Assembly (NCBI GenBank): GCA_030430845.1
Contig: JAUIKE010000031.1
Span: 1-60,779, forward strand
Origin: Bacteroidia bacterium
Lineage (GTDB): Bacteria > Bacteroidota > Bacteroidia > Chitinophagales > Saprospiraceae
Direction of reading: 5' to 3'
DNA length: 60,779 bases
Part shown: in pieces, positions 9,011 through 18,728 of the stretch
Layout of the letters: each line of letters begins with the position of its first letter
How positions within the stretch are numbered: the stretch's first letter is position 1
Translations under genes and position numbers: made by a program
Notes under the pieces: generated by a model
Database searches by the model: none
What the model was told of the DNA's origin: nothing
The model's input: only the letters and a program-made list of their open reading frames with translations

Positions 9011-12000
9011 CTATTTTACTTTGATCATCTTTGTAGCAGCAGCTTTTCCTTCTGTTTGAAGGACGAATACATACATGCCTGGTTTCAGGAACTGAGTATT
9101 CAGAACGTGCTTTTGGGCACCTGCTGCCATTCTTGCATTCAATACCTTTCCGATCCGTTGACCGTAGAGGTTGAATATTTCTAACTGTACGCGTGATGCT
9201 TCTTCCAAATCAAAGCTGATCGTTACATTTTCTCTAAATGGATTCGGAGCCATTTGCAGCTTGATGTCGGCAATGACCTGCTCGTTCGTTGAGGTCGTCA
9301 GGTCAGAGAAATCGTCCACGAAGTCAGGATGCCAGTAAGTAGCTCCTATGATCTCTCCGTCATCAGCAGCGGTCCAAAGTGCCTGATTCATTACGGTAAA
9401 GTCTCCATTGTCTGGATCGGCAAACATCGGATCCACATCAATCTGGTTGCCTGCTTTGTTAATCGTACCTCCGATATCAAAAATCGGAGCCACATTAAAG
9501 AGCACATTATTGATGATGTCAATGCTTTGCTGGCCTGAAGTATTGTTGAACTTCAGCGAGCCTTCATTATTGGAAAGCTGTGTATGGAAAATGGAGTTTT
9601 TCATGTCAATATCCAGTGTCGATTCGGCATCGGGCGCATCCGAGTTACCAAAGATCTCCTTGTCATCTGCTATGTCGGTCGACAGGTTGTAGCCGGTATT
9701 ATGATCATAATAGAATGATTGCGTAATGCCGGCAGGGTAGTGGCGGATCCAGTTGAACTGCTCACCCAGGTTCCAGAAGGTATTGTTTTCAAAAACAAAT
9801 TCGCTTTCGCCGTAGTAGTTTTTGATGTACAAACCGTGCCCACTACCTGAATCGTAAATAAAGGTGTTTCTTACTACACAGGCCTCCAGGTAAGTTTCGG
9901 AGGTTCCTCCATCCGGCGCGTCATCGAATATGTCATCCAGCGTGTTGTGCAGTCGACAACGATTAATATGAACTGACATTCTAGAGCCGACCGTTGGGTC
10001 GGTATCAAACAGGTTGGTAGCTCCATTTCCATCCACATCAATACCAATCAGGGTCAGGTCGCCCCCGTTCGCAAGTGTGAATACCGGATTTACGGAAAAC
10101 TCATTGTAAATGATCGGCATATTGGCCAGACCAGGCAGGGTAGGAATGGTCTCCGCCATAATGACAATCTTCTTGTTTATCTGATAAGACTCAAGTGGTA
10201 TATAGGATTCCCCATTTTTGAGTACAAGCGTATCACCGGGAACAGCATTCTTAAGGGCATTGGTTAGGTTTTCAAAGCCTGACTCTACAATTGTTCTGGC
10301 ATTTCCCTGACCTTCGATGGTAAAGCTGACGTTGTATTCCTTCTCGGTACCATCCTCTGCTGTTACTGTGATGGTATTGGTTCCGGGGATGTTGGTGATC
10401 TCTCCATCTCCCATCACTGTTGCATTCGGGTCATTCGGAGTGGCAGTAACTGTAACGCTGGACGTTCCAGAAGGAAGTTCTACGCTGTAGCTGGTTACAT
10501 TAGGTTCAAATGCCGGATCTAAAGTACCTGCACTGACTTCTAATGCGCTCAAATTGGCATCGCTGCTCAATTCCAGGATCGTAGATACTACTTCGCAGTC
10601 GCCGTCCAGGGTAACAGAAGCAAACAAATCAGCTACTTCTTGTGCAGAAAAAGCAAAGTCATAAACCGCAATTTCATCCAGGTTACCGTTCACTTTTCTA
10701 ACACCACTGTGGTAGTTGCCAATCACCAGGGGAAGCCCGGTAGTGGAAATATCTCCTTCTGTTTCGTCCAGTATGCTACCTGCTTTTTCTCCATTGATAT
10801 AAAGGAAAATGGAATCCTGAGCCAGGTCTCTGACTGCCATGATGTGATTCCATTGATTGGCAGGGAAGTTGCTTTCATCAATAGCTACGCCTAACTGAGT
10901 TTTGGTGACATCATCATCCAGTGCAAAGCGCAATTCATTGTCTTTGGTTGCAACGGCATACCATTTACCTTTACCATTTGCCAGGTGTGTACCGTCGTTT
11001 TTGTTATCTCCTTTCAATATGAGATTCATCTCTCCTGTGTTGGCGTATGGATCTATTTTTGCCAAAATGGAGATGGAAAAACTTTGAGTGCTATCGAAAT
11101 CCAAATTCGGATTATCATTTACATAGATTATGGCATCATCCTTAGTCGCCCCTGCGAAATTAAGTGAAGTACCCACTCCACAAGATTCCCAGGTAATTCC
11201 ATTGGCATTCTGGATATTACCAACGGCTCCTCCATTAGAATCAGCCACTCGAGTACCTTCTCCTTCTTCAAAGCTCCATAGCGCAACCGGGCCCGGAGCC
11301 GGAAGTACACCTGTCGGAGTCTCGCCTTGCAAATAAGCCAGTGCGTTGAACAGGGCTATCAGTGATTCATTGGTCAGGTTGTAATAGTTTCTAACTTTAG
11401 GAGAAGAGTTGTCATCCGAACCTACTTGCATGTATAGTCTCTGTCCGGCTAATGTAACTCCCGCTCCTGGGTAAGGCTCTACGCCTGCATCCCAATGAGC
11501 CATATGTACGGTTCCGTCACCTACTCCTCCTGCATCAGACAGAGTCGCCAGTAGCGTACCGTTGTGGTTCATTTCGAAGGTGTCAGCTCCATATCCGATG
11601 TAGTCATAGATCCAGGTCAGGTAGCCTATCTGATCATCCATGTCTTCATTCAGGCCGGTGAAAATCGGGTGATCAACAATCCCCGTATTGGTCACTCTGG
11701 CCATGTCAACAGTAGCAGCATCCTGTGCCTCTCTGGCGGCGCTGGTCGTGTTGACCAGTTTCATCCGACTGCTTCTAACCAGGTAGCCGGAGAAAACGAT
11801 GATCGGAGCTTCTACAGCTGCCCAGGCTTCGGCATCTGTAAAGTCGCCACTGCTGACCCCTCTACCCAGGATTACTACGTCGTAATCGTTCAATGCTTCA
11901 TAAGAAAATTCAAAATCGGGCTCAACAGTTATGCTACCAGCATTATTATAGGTGACATCTACCTGGTAACCTCTTTTTCTTAACTCTCCGATGATCTGAA

Positions 12001-13603
12001 TTTCTTCGAGGTTGCCGCTTCCGTCCACATCTTTGGTAATGAAAGCGATCTTTCCAAGCGTAGCAGCTCCCTTAACCGGAATCAATTGCCCGTCAGGCGT
12101 GTAGCCGGTCATCATTTTTATCAGGTTATGGAAAACCAGGGTAGATTCATCCGTGAAAGCTGTGTAGTTCCTCAATTTTGGAGAAGAGTTATCGTCTGCT
12201 CCCATCTGGAAGTAGGCACGCGCTCCTGCCAAGGAAGCCTGAGAACCAGGATATGCATCCACTCCGGCATTCCACAAGGCCATGGCTACATTGCCGTTAC
12301 TTTCACTTTCGGTCGCCCAGGATGCCAGTAAAGTCGCATTATGGTTCATTGCAAAGGTATCGGCACCATACCGGATGAAGTCATGGAACCAGGTATGGTA
12401 AGCGATCTGACCGTCACCGTCAAGATCGACTCCCGTAAAGACAGGGTGATCGGTGATGCTTACATTGGCAACTCTATCCATAGCCACCGTACTTCCATCC
12501 TGCACTTCTCTGGTAGCGCCGGTTGTATTCATTAAATCAAGGCGGTTACTTCGCATAATGTAGGCCGAGAATTGAATAACCGGAGTGGTAACAGCTTCCC
12601 AGGCATCAATTTCTGAAAAGTCTCCACTACTTATTCCGCGACCGATCATGATCAGGTCATAATTTCCGAGGATATCGAACGAAAATTCAACATCAGGGGT
12701 AACGGTGATGCTACCGGGATTGTTATAAGTAACATCCACTGTAAAACCACGGCTTCTCAAGTCATTGATGATGCCTTGCTCTTCGAGGGTATTTTCAGGT
12801 GTAACATCTTTAGTCAGGAATAAGATAGAGATCTCATTAGGGTCAAAATCTCCTTTTGCTTCGCCCACACCGGTAAAGGAATCATCGAGGGGAGATTGAG
12901 TAGGAGAATACGCACCGGTAGTGTCAATAGCTACCCAGTCAACGAGGCCACCAACGGTATCGCCGGAGCCGTCACCGATTTTCAGGTAGCGGTCACTGGT
13001 ACTGGCAGTAGAAGAGCCTGAAATAATAGGGGTAGGACTCTCATCTACATAAACGGAATAATTATTGCCGTCAACCACCATCCGATAGATGTGCCATTCG
13101 GTTAGGTCAATTTCCGCATTGATCTCAACGCCTGAGCGATCCAGTTCAATGACATTTCCGTCATACCCGAGGCGAAGCTCGTCTCTGGTACCGGCCGCTC
13201 CGTTTCTTAACTGAAGGTCAAAAACGCGGTCTAGTCCGAGCTCTGCCCAGTTATCTAAACCTTTTAGACGGGCAACCAGTGTGAACTGGGTGCCGGGATG
13301 GTCGTTGCCACCGGCATCGCGGAAATAAAATCGATACATTTTGTTGGCACCGCCGCCGCCGCCGCTTCTTTCAGCATCAGGCTGAATGTAGCGCAAAACT
13401 TTATTCCCGGATATATCAGCATCGTCCACAATTTCTTCTACAAAATTATCACCTGGAGTATCCTGGCTAAGGCTAGTAAGGTCGAAGGAAGTCCCTCCTG
13501 TTTCGGATGGGAGAATGTCTGCGTCATAACGCATCCAGGATTGGCTCTGCAATCCACCCATTAGACCTACTATTAATAAGGTAAGTAGTGTTATTTGTCT
13601 CAT
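9011..13603 (-). CDS. Very large T9SS-secreted multidomain protein with beta-helix (pectate-lyase-like) module
   Basis: 1530 residues. Order of parts: signal peptide (1-20); a concanavalin-like sandwich (about 25-235); two tandem copies of a 250-residue module (256-505 and 516-762) that begins FLTKDV and contains an IGRG/LGRG-SSGDF turn and a DHPxFTG motif; a LamG domain (about 772-1000); a cadherin-like beta-sandwich (1013-1097); a right-handed beta-helix with N-rich turns (about 1102-1425); and a T9SS type A sorting domain (1447-1530, opening MAPNPF and ending KMIKVK). The repeated module resembles the class I glutamine-amidotransferase/ThuA-like fold, but I see no convincing active site. 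The position just after susD is that of surface glycan-binding proteins or surface endo-enzymes. I infer a surface pectin-binding protein, perhaps a lyase, with unknown activity. Confidence 0.75.
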   Translation of the reverse strand: MRQITLLTLLIVGLMGGLQSQSWMRYDADILPSETGGTSFDLTSLSQDTPGDNFVEEIVDDADISGNKVLRYIQPDAERSGGGGGANKMYRFYFRDAGGNDHPGTQFTLVARLKGLDNWAELGLDRVFDLQLRNGAAGTRDELRLGYDGNVIELDRSGVEINAEIDLTEWHIYRMVVDGNNYSVYVDESPTPIISGSSTASTSDRYLKIGDGSGDTVGGLVDWVAIDTTGAYSPTQSPLDDSFTGVGEAKGDFDPNEISILFLTKDVTPENTLEEQGIINDLRSRGFTVDVTYNNPGSITVTPDVEFSFDILGNYDLIMIGRGISSGDFSEIDAWEAVTTPVIQFSAYIMRSNRLDLMNTTGATREVQDGSTVAMDRVANVSITDHPVFTGVDLDGDGQIAYHTWFHDFIRYGADTFAMNHNATLLASWATESESNGNVAMALWNAGVDAYPGSQASLAGARAYFQMGADDNSSPKLRNYTAFTDESTLVFHNLIKMMTGYTPDGQLIPVKGAATLGKIAFITKDVDGSGNLEEIQIIGELRKRGYQVDVTYNNAGSITVEPDFEFSYEALNDYDVVILGRGVSSGDFTDAEAWAAVEAPIIVFSGYLVRSSRMKLVNTTSAAREAQDAATVDMARVTNTGIVDHPIFTGLNEDMDDQIGYLTWIYDYIGYGADTFEMNHNGTLLATLSDAGGVGDGTVHMAHWDAGVEPYPGAGVTLAGQRLYMQVGSDDNSSPKVRNYYNLTNESLIALFNALAYLQGETPTGVLPAPGPVALWSFEEGEGTRVADSNGGAVGNIQNANGITWESCGVGTSLNFAGATKDDAIIYVNDNPNLDFDSTQSFSISILAKIDPYANTGEMNLILKGDNKNDGTHLANGKGKWYAVATKDNELRFALDDDVTKTQLGVAIDESNFPANQWNHIMAVRDLAQDSIFLYINGEKAGSILDETEGDISTTGLPLVIGNYHSGVRKVNGNLDEIAVYDFAFSAQEVADLFASVTLDGDCEVVSTILELSSDANLSALEVSAGTLDPAFEPNVTSYSVELPSGTSSVTVTATPNDPNATVMGDGEITNIPGTNTITVTAEDGTEKEYNVSFTIEGQGNARTIVESGFENLTNALKNAVPGDTLVLKNGESYIPLESYQINKKIVIMAETIPTLPGLANMPIIYNEFSVNPVFTLANGGDLTLIGIDVDGNGATNLFDTDPTVGSRMSVHINRCRLHNTLDDIFDDAPDGGTSETYLEACVVRNTFIYDSGSGHGLYIKNYYGESEFVFENNTFWNLGEQFNWIRHYPAGITQSFYYDHNTGYNLSTDIADDKEIFGNSDAPDAESTLDIDMKNSIFHTQLSNNEGSLKFNNTSGQQSIDIINNVLFNVAPIFDIGGTINKAGNQIDVDPMFADPDNGDFTVMNQALWTAADDGEIIGATYWHPDFVDDFSDLTTSTNEQVIADIKLQMAPNPFRENVTISFDLEEASRVQLEIFNLYGQRIGKVLNARMAAGAQKHVLNTQFLKPGMYVFVLQTEGKAAATKMIKVK
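11318..12838 (-). repeat. Intragenic tandem duplication of a 250-residue module
   Basis: Residues 256-505 and 516-762 of the large T9SS protein align along their whole length. Shared landmarks in the same order are FLTKDV, VDVTYNN.GSITV, a GRG.SSGDF turn, DHP.FTG, YGADTF.MNHN.TLLA, GADDNSSPK/GSDDNSSPK and a closing GxTPxG. The copies have diverged, so the duplication is not recent. Confidence 0.85.
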
Positions 13604-13700
13604 ACGCTTTTTGATTAAGATTTATAAAATCGCTTGTTAAAATTTATGGTTAGGGGGCTGTATCATAACTCCTTCGTCGTTATTTGACGCCCCATAAAGT

Positions 13701-13738
13701 TTTTTTAGGAGATGCCCGTACGGGCATCTCCTAAAAAA
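13701..13738. terminator. Perfect 38-base palindrome after susD
   Basis: A fully symmetric palindrome with the centre GCCCGTACGGGC and outer T6/A6 runs, between the SusD stop and the next gene. A second hairpin follows at 13746-13781 (GGCTGTC and its complement). Together they look like a strong terminator that separates susCD from the downstream enzymes. The remaining bases of the 183-base gap show nothing else I can name. Confidence 0.75.
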
Positions 13739-13786
13739 TATTATTGGCTGTCGAAAAGGCCGTAGGTCTTTTTAGACAGCCTCATA

Positions 13787-15574
13787 TTAATACCCTGGAT
13801 TCTGGTAATTTTCACCATCTTGCATGGCATCGAGCTGACTCTGCGGGATAAATCTCAGAGCATGGTATTCCTGAATATTCGGCGCTGCATCTTTATTAAA
13901 GGTGCGAATCCTCTGAACAAGTTTTCCGGTGCGTTTTAAGTCAAAAAATCGCTGAAATTCCGTGGCTAATTCACGGGCGCGTTCGTCCAGTATGAAGTCT
14001 ATATCCAGGAAGTCTTCTTCTACCAGCATATCATCTTCTTTGCCCTCCACTGCTCTGGCAGAGCGGAGCTCATTGATAAATCCTAAGGCGTTAAAACTAT
14101 TGCCTTGCATCAATTCAGCTTCAGCGGCGATCAGGTACATTTCGGAAATCCGGAATATAAAAGCATCTCTTTTGCTGAAGGCTGTTGCCAATTGCGGACG
14201 AGTAGGATCTTCATACTTCCTGGTAATAGGGAAATAAAACTGGCGGTTGATGACATTATCATTCAGGCTTCCATCCGGCAAGTACATATCATTGATGTCG
14301 ATGATGATGTATCCTTTGGTTGGATGGATGTAGTACAAGTCATTTTCTGAGAATTTCCCTTTTTCGGATTGCGGCACGGGTCTTTTGGAAAACAAAATGG
14401 CTGTATCTCCAATTTCAAACATGGGTTGAGCCCATAATTCCCTATCTACGTTGACTCTTTCTCCATCCACGGTAAGAAAAGGACGCCATTTAGGAATGGC
14501 CGCTGGGTTGTTCGCTTTCCAGACGTTTTTAAAAGAGCCGTAAAAGCGCTCATCTACATCTTCCTGGAAAAGATTGATGAAGAATTTGGTAGGTGCCCAT
14601 CTTTGGAATCCGCGACCGTTTTCAAGGTCCCTGATCATCCCCCAGCTTAAATTCTCATAGCGAATTTCCCACATGACATGTCCTGTATGCCCTCCTTCTC
14701 TTTGGATGATACCTGATGTGTTGTACTCATTGCCATTGGGATCGGTAAATCCGGCCCTGGTGAATACGGGATCATCTGAATAGTTGACAGCCCAAATGAC
14801 TTCTTCGTTTTTAATGTTATCGATACTCCAGATCTGGGACCAGTCGTCGAGTAGTGCGAAATTATAATCATTGATCACTTTTTGGGCATAGCTGGATGCC
14901 TCAGCATAATTTTCCATGTAGAGGTGGACTCTGGCCAGCATGGCTTCAGCAGCGGGTTTGGTAGCCCGGCCGTAGTCAGAGGAAGGCTGCTCGTCCGGTA
15001 ATACGGATGCGGCAAACTCCAGGTCTTCCACGATCTGTGCTCTAAAGGTTTCGATAGGCGTTCGGTTGGCAGTCCGGGTAGCCTCTTCTGAAGGTTCGGT
15101 GGCGAAATGAACGCCGCCCCAAATTTCTGAAATCAGCCAAAGATAATGGGCTCTGAGAAAGCTCACTTCGGCTCGTCTTTGTTCTTTTACATCTGCTGAT
15201 TCGTAGGGTACGTCATCAATTTTGGCTAATACCAGGTTACAGGTATTGAGTGCCTTGTAAAGCTCGCGCCAAATTGCTCCAACCCTTTCCTGCTCTTCAT
15301 CTGTGGTAAAGGTGGCATAGGTACAAAAGCCCTGCGAACGGTTATCGAGGCCCCATGTATAAAGGTCGGTCCCGACTTCCGTCAAATCCCAGGCATTTTC
15401 CTTGCCATACCAGGCCCGCAGAGAAACATAGGCGGAATTGATCAGGGTCTCAAAGGTTTGTTCAGAAGAGACAATAGATTCGGAGTTTTCTCCACTTAGC
15501 AACTCTTCCTCTAAAAAATCCTCACATCCGAATAAACCTAACAGGATGATGAAACTTAAAATATATTTTTTCAT
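13787..15574 (-). CDS. SusD-like outer-membrane glycan-binding lipoprotein
   Basis: About 595 residues from the Met at 15574. The frame stays open up to 15652, but that longer start lies inside susC and lacks a signal peptide; the chosen start gives MKKYILSFIILLGLFGCEDF with a clean lipobox. SusD proteins sit on the outer face of the outer membrane as the lid of the SusC transporter and bind the oligosaccharide. TPR-like helices and the closing RARELATEFQRFFDLKRTGKL segment with FIPQSQLDAM are diagnostic of the RagB/SusD family. It follows susC by 47 bases. The ligand is probably a pectic oligogalacturonide, inferred from neighbours. Confidence 0.93.
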   Translation of the reverse strand: MKKYILSFIILLGLFGCEDFLEEELLSGENSESIVSSEQTFETLINSAYVSLRAWYGKENAWDLTEVGTDLYTWGLDNRSQGFCTYATFTTDEEQERVGAIWRELYKALNTCNLVLAKIDDVPYESADVKEQRRAEVSFLRAHYLWLISEIWGGVHFATEPSEEATRTANRTPIETFRAQIVEDLEFAASVLPDEQPSSDYGRATKPAAEAMLARVHLYMENYAEASSYAQKVINDYNFALLDDWSQIWSIDNIKNEEVIWAVNYSDDPVFTRAGFTDPNGNEYNTSGIIQREGGHTGHVMWEIRYENLSWGMIRDLENGRGFQRWAPTKFFINLFQEDVDERFYGSFKNVWKANNPAAIPKWRPFLTVDGERVNVDRELWAQPMFEIGDTAILFSKRPVPQSEKGKFSENDLYYIHPTKGYIIIDINDMYLPDGSLNDNVINRQFYFPITRKYEDPTRPQLATAFSKRDAFIFRISEMYLIAAEAELMQGNSFNALGFINELRSARAVEGKEDDMLVEEDFLDIDFILDERARELATEFQRFFDLKRTGKLVQRIRTFNKDAAPNIQEYHALRFIPQSQLDAMQDGENYQNPGY

Positions 15575-15621
15575 TGTTGATTCAATATTTTGAATGTACG
15601 ATGATGGTTTTCTTGTGCTCC

Positions 15622-18573
15622 TTAAAAAGTGACGTCCAGCCCGACCAGCCACAATCTGGATAATGGCCAGGAGGTACTTCCGTTGCGTTCAGGATCCAGC
15701 CCTTCCACCAGGGAAGAATAGATGATATAGGGGTTCCTGGCACTGGTATAAATTCTGGCCTTGGAAATAGGTGTATTCCCAACTAAGGATTGCGGCAGGT
15801 TATAACCCAAAGTGATATTCTTAATTTTGATATAAGAATTCTCTCTATACTGAAGCGTCGATTCATACGGCAGTTCTGCCCTGGAAGCGTCCAGCCTTGG
15901 ATAATCATTGGTTGGATTCAGTGGAGTCCAGTAATCAAAAGCTAGCTGATTGTCATACATTCTCGGATCAAAGCCGTAGGCACCTGCATTGACCAGTTGC
16001 CCCCATCGGGCATAAATGTTAATGGTCAGGTCAAATCCAAATACATTAAAGGTGTTGATGAAACTACCTACCCAATCAGGTCTTGGCGTTCCTAATACGA
16101 CCCGGTCATCAAAGTCGATCACGCCATTACCATCAATATCTTCCACCTTAATCTCGCCTGGAGCGGTAAAGGTGGGCTGGTCTTCTTCACCATATTGCCA
16201 GATCCCGATTTTTTTGAAATCATAAATAACACTGATGGGATGCCCGACAAACCAGAGGTTACCCTCGTCTTCCGTAAGGCCGCTGGTCAGCTCCACAATC
16301 TCTTCCCGGTTGGTTGAGAAAGAAACTACCGAGTTCCATTTGAATTTTTCAGTATTGACGTTGAAACTTTGCAGGTATACTTCAAATCCCCATGATTTCG
16401 TTTTTCCGGCATTCACAAATACATTGTCAAAGCCCGCCGTTGGGGGTAGTTGATCCTGTAGCAATAAGCGGTCCGTCTGAGCCCGAAAGAAATCAATAGA
16501 GCCCGACACGCGGTTGTTGATGATACCAAAGTCCATACCTACATTGACCTGCTGCGTTCTTTCCCACTGCAAGCCTATACTCGCGAGCGCTACCGGCCGA
16601 AATCCAAAGGCAGGAGTCTCGCCGCCTGGTTCTCCAAACTCATAATACAATGGGTTGGAGTTAAGGGAAGCAGCCGTAGAGTAGGGAGAAATAGAGGCAT
16701 TCCCGGTTGATCCGTATCCAACTCTGATCTTAAGGTCTGAAAGGAAATCTACATCGCGCAGGAAGGATTCATCCTTTGCTCTCCAGGCAAAGCTGGCAGC
16801 AGGGAAGAAATCCCATTTGTCTCCGGCACTCAATTGGGAAGCTCCATCATAACGTCCGGAGAAACTGAAAATGTATTTATTGTCAATAGTGTAATTTACC
16901 CTTCCCAAAAGCGAAACCAGTGCCGTTTCTCTCAGATTACTCTCCGTTGTTTGGTTGAGGTTGGTGGATAAATTGTACCAGAGGGAACGGTCGAATTGCT
17001 GCTCCTGCCCGTCAATGCCGTAAAACTCCCGTCTGTCGTACTGCACCTCATGTACAAGCGTAGCCGATAAGCGGTGAGCGCCAAATTCGTTGTAATAGCT
17101 CAGGATGTTATTCCATAAATACCCATAGTTATCAGTTCTGTCAACCCCGGAAACGGTCATTCCTTCCGTAGGCACCTTCTGAGGATACATGAATCCAATA
17201 CGTGAATTCGACATGTCATAGTTGAAGTTAGTGCGGAAGGTGAAATTCTTGAGGAAAGACAGCTCTCCATAAAAGGTTGTGAATAATCGAGTGCTCCTTT
17301 CTTCTCTCACATCATCCAGCTGTGCCAAAGGACTCTTCCTTGGGTTGGCAAAGTTGGGTTGATAGATATAATTGCCCAGACTGTCATAAGCCTCCACAAT
17401 GGGAGAGTTTATCACTGCATCCGTGAACCTGGGGCCGTTGCCGTCTCTTTGGCGGTAGGAAAAAACAGTAGACGTACCAACCTTCAAAAGGTCGTTCAGC
17501 TTACCGTCCAGGTTTAGACGGAAGGTGTAGCGCTCAAATTCATCCTGGATGACGACGCCGTCTTCCCGGAAATAGTTCAGAGAAGTATTGTATTGAATTT
17601 TTTCAGAACCGCCCTCAAAACCTAGGTAGTAGTTGTCCTGGCTACCGGGCTTTGATACCAGGTCCTGCCAGTCTGTCTCTGTACCTTCCTGAACCCCGCG
17701 GACTTCATCACCCAAAAATACATTCTGAATATTGGGCTCCGTTTCCCAGTCGTTTATGTCTCTTCTTGCATCTGTTTTAGCAATGATATAGCCTTCCCGG
17801 TCAAATACCGGAACTTTAGAAAAGGCTTCTGAAAATCCATGATAAGCATTGAAGCTGATCCGGGAGGTACCTTCTACCCCTCTTTTTGTAGTGATCAGGA
17901 TAACTCCGTTAGCTCCTCTGGAACCATAAACAGCCGTAGAAGAAGCATCTTTAAGGATCTCAATCGATTCGATGTCTTCCGGAGGAATGTCGATGTTGTC
18001 ACCGTAAGGAACACCATCCACCAATACAAGCGGCGCATTGGTAGCCCTGAGCGACCGCTGGCCTCTGACGAGAATGTCGATATCCGCACCTGCCCGGCCG
18101 TTATCTCGAGTGATATCCACTCCCGGAATCCTTCCTTGGAGGGCTTCAAATACGTTGACGGATTTTACATCTGTGAGTGCTTCATCTCTGACCGAGATGA
18201 TTGAGCCTGTTACATCGCTCTTTCGCATGGTACCGTAACCCACCACAACCACTTCATCAAACAGGTTGGTCCTGCTCACAAGTGTTACATTCATGGTGGC
18301 GGCATTGCCGACTGCTAGTTCTTTGGTGTCAAATCCGATGTAGGAAAACTGGAGTGTGTCACCCGGAGAAGCTTCAATGGAATAGCTTCCATCATATTCC
18401 GTAATCGTACCCTGATCCGTATTTTTTACCAAAATATTGACGCCAATCAGGGGTTCTCCGTCTTCGCTGGTCACCAAACCCGTAATCGTTTGTGCCTGCA
18501 CAAAAGCAGTCTGGATAGTAAAAAACAGCAAAATGAAAAAACCAATTAGTTTTTTGTCAAATAGGTTGATCAT
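15622..18573 (-). CDS. SusC-like TonB-dependent outer-membrane transporter
   Basis: 983 residues: signal peptide (to about residue 27), a carboxypeptidase-regulatory-like domain (TITGLVTSEDGEPLIGVNILV), the TonB-box region and plug with DEVVVVGYGTMRKSDVTGSI and the SRGANGVILITTKRG signature, then a 22-strand barrel ending LWLVGLDVTF. It imports glycan oligomers across the outer membrane using TonB energy, paired with the SusD downstream. The 155 bases upstream (18574-18728) separate it from the PL1 stop and should hold its own promoter; I could not recognise a convincing Bacteroidota -33/-7 pair there. The pair defines this as a polysaccharide utilisation locus. Confidence 0.95.
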   Translation of the reverse strand: MINLFDKKLIGFFILLFFTIQTAFVQAQTITGLVTSEDGEPLIGVNILVKNTDQGTITEYDGSYSIEASPGDTLQFSYIGFDTKELAVGNAATMNVTLVSRTNLFDEVVVVGYGTMRKSDVTGSIISVRDEALTDVKSVNVFEALQGRIPGVDITRDNGRAGADIDILVRGQRSLRATNAPLVLVDGVPYGDNIDIPPEDIESIEILKDASSTAVYGSRGANGVILITTKRGVEGTSRISFNAYHGFSEAFSKVPVFDREGYIIAKTDARRDINDWETEPNIQNVFLGDEVRGVQEGTETDWQDLVSKPGSQDNYYLGFEGGSEKIQYNTSLNYFREDGVVIQDEFERYTFRLNLDGKLNDLLKVGTSTVFSYRQRDGNGPRFTDAVINSPIVEAYDSLGNYIYQPNFANPRKSPLAQLDDVREERSTRLFTTFYGELSFLKNFTFRTNFNYDMSNSRIGFMYPQKVPTEGMTVSGVDRTDNYGYLWNNILSYYNEFGAHRLSATLVHEVQYDRREFYGIDGQEQQFDRSLWYNLSTNLNQTTESNLRETALVSLLGRVNYTIDNKYIFSFSGRYDGASQLSAGDKWDFFPAASFAWRAKDESFLRDVDFLSDLKIRVGYGSTGNASISPYSTAASLNSNPLYYEFGEPGGETPAFGFRPVALASIGLQWERTQQVNVGMDFGIINNRVSGSIDFFRAQTDRLLLQDQLPPTAGFDNVFVNAGKTKSWGFEVYLQSFNVNTEKFKWNSVVSFSTNREEIVELTSGLTEDEGNLWFVGHPISVIYDFKKIGIWQYGEEDQPTFTAPGEIKVEDIDGNGVIDFDDRVVLGTPRPDWVGSFINTFNVFGFDLTINIYARWGQLVNAGAYGFDPRMYDNQLAFDYWTPLNPTNDYPRLDASRAELPYESTLQYRENSYIKIKNITLGYNLPQSLVGNTPISKARIYTSARNPYIIYSSLVEGLDPERNGSTSWPLSRLWLVGLDVTF

Positions 18574-18728
18574 AGATAATTGTTCTTTGTTTGTTTTAGC
18601 TGGCCGAAGTTTATTCCTACCAAATTTCAGGAATACTGTTAAGTTTTACTTAAAAAAGCTATCAGCAAAAATCAACAAATACCATGCAGGAATTAACATG
18701 ACCCAAATTTTTTCAATTTTCCGTCACT

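Noticed and set aside
13746..13781. Small RNA gene.
   Set aside because: It is a single short hairpin right behind a strong palindrome, better explained as part of a terminator.
15575..15652. Longer start for SusD.
   Set aside because: The extra residues overlap the susC end and precede the true lipoprotein signal.
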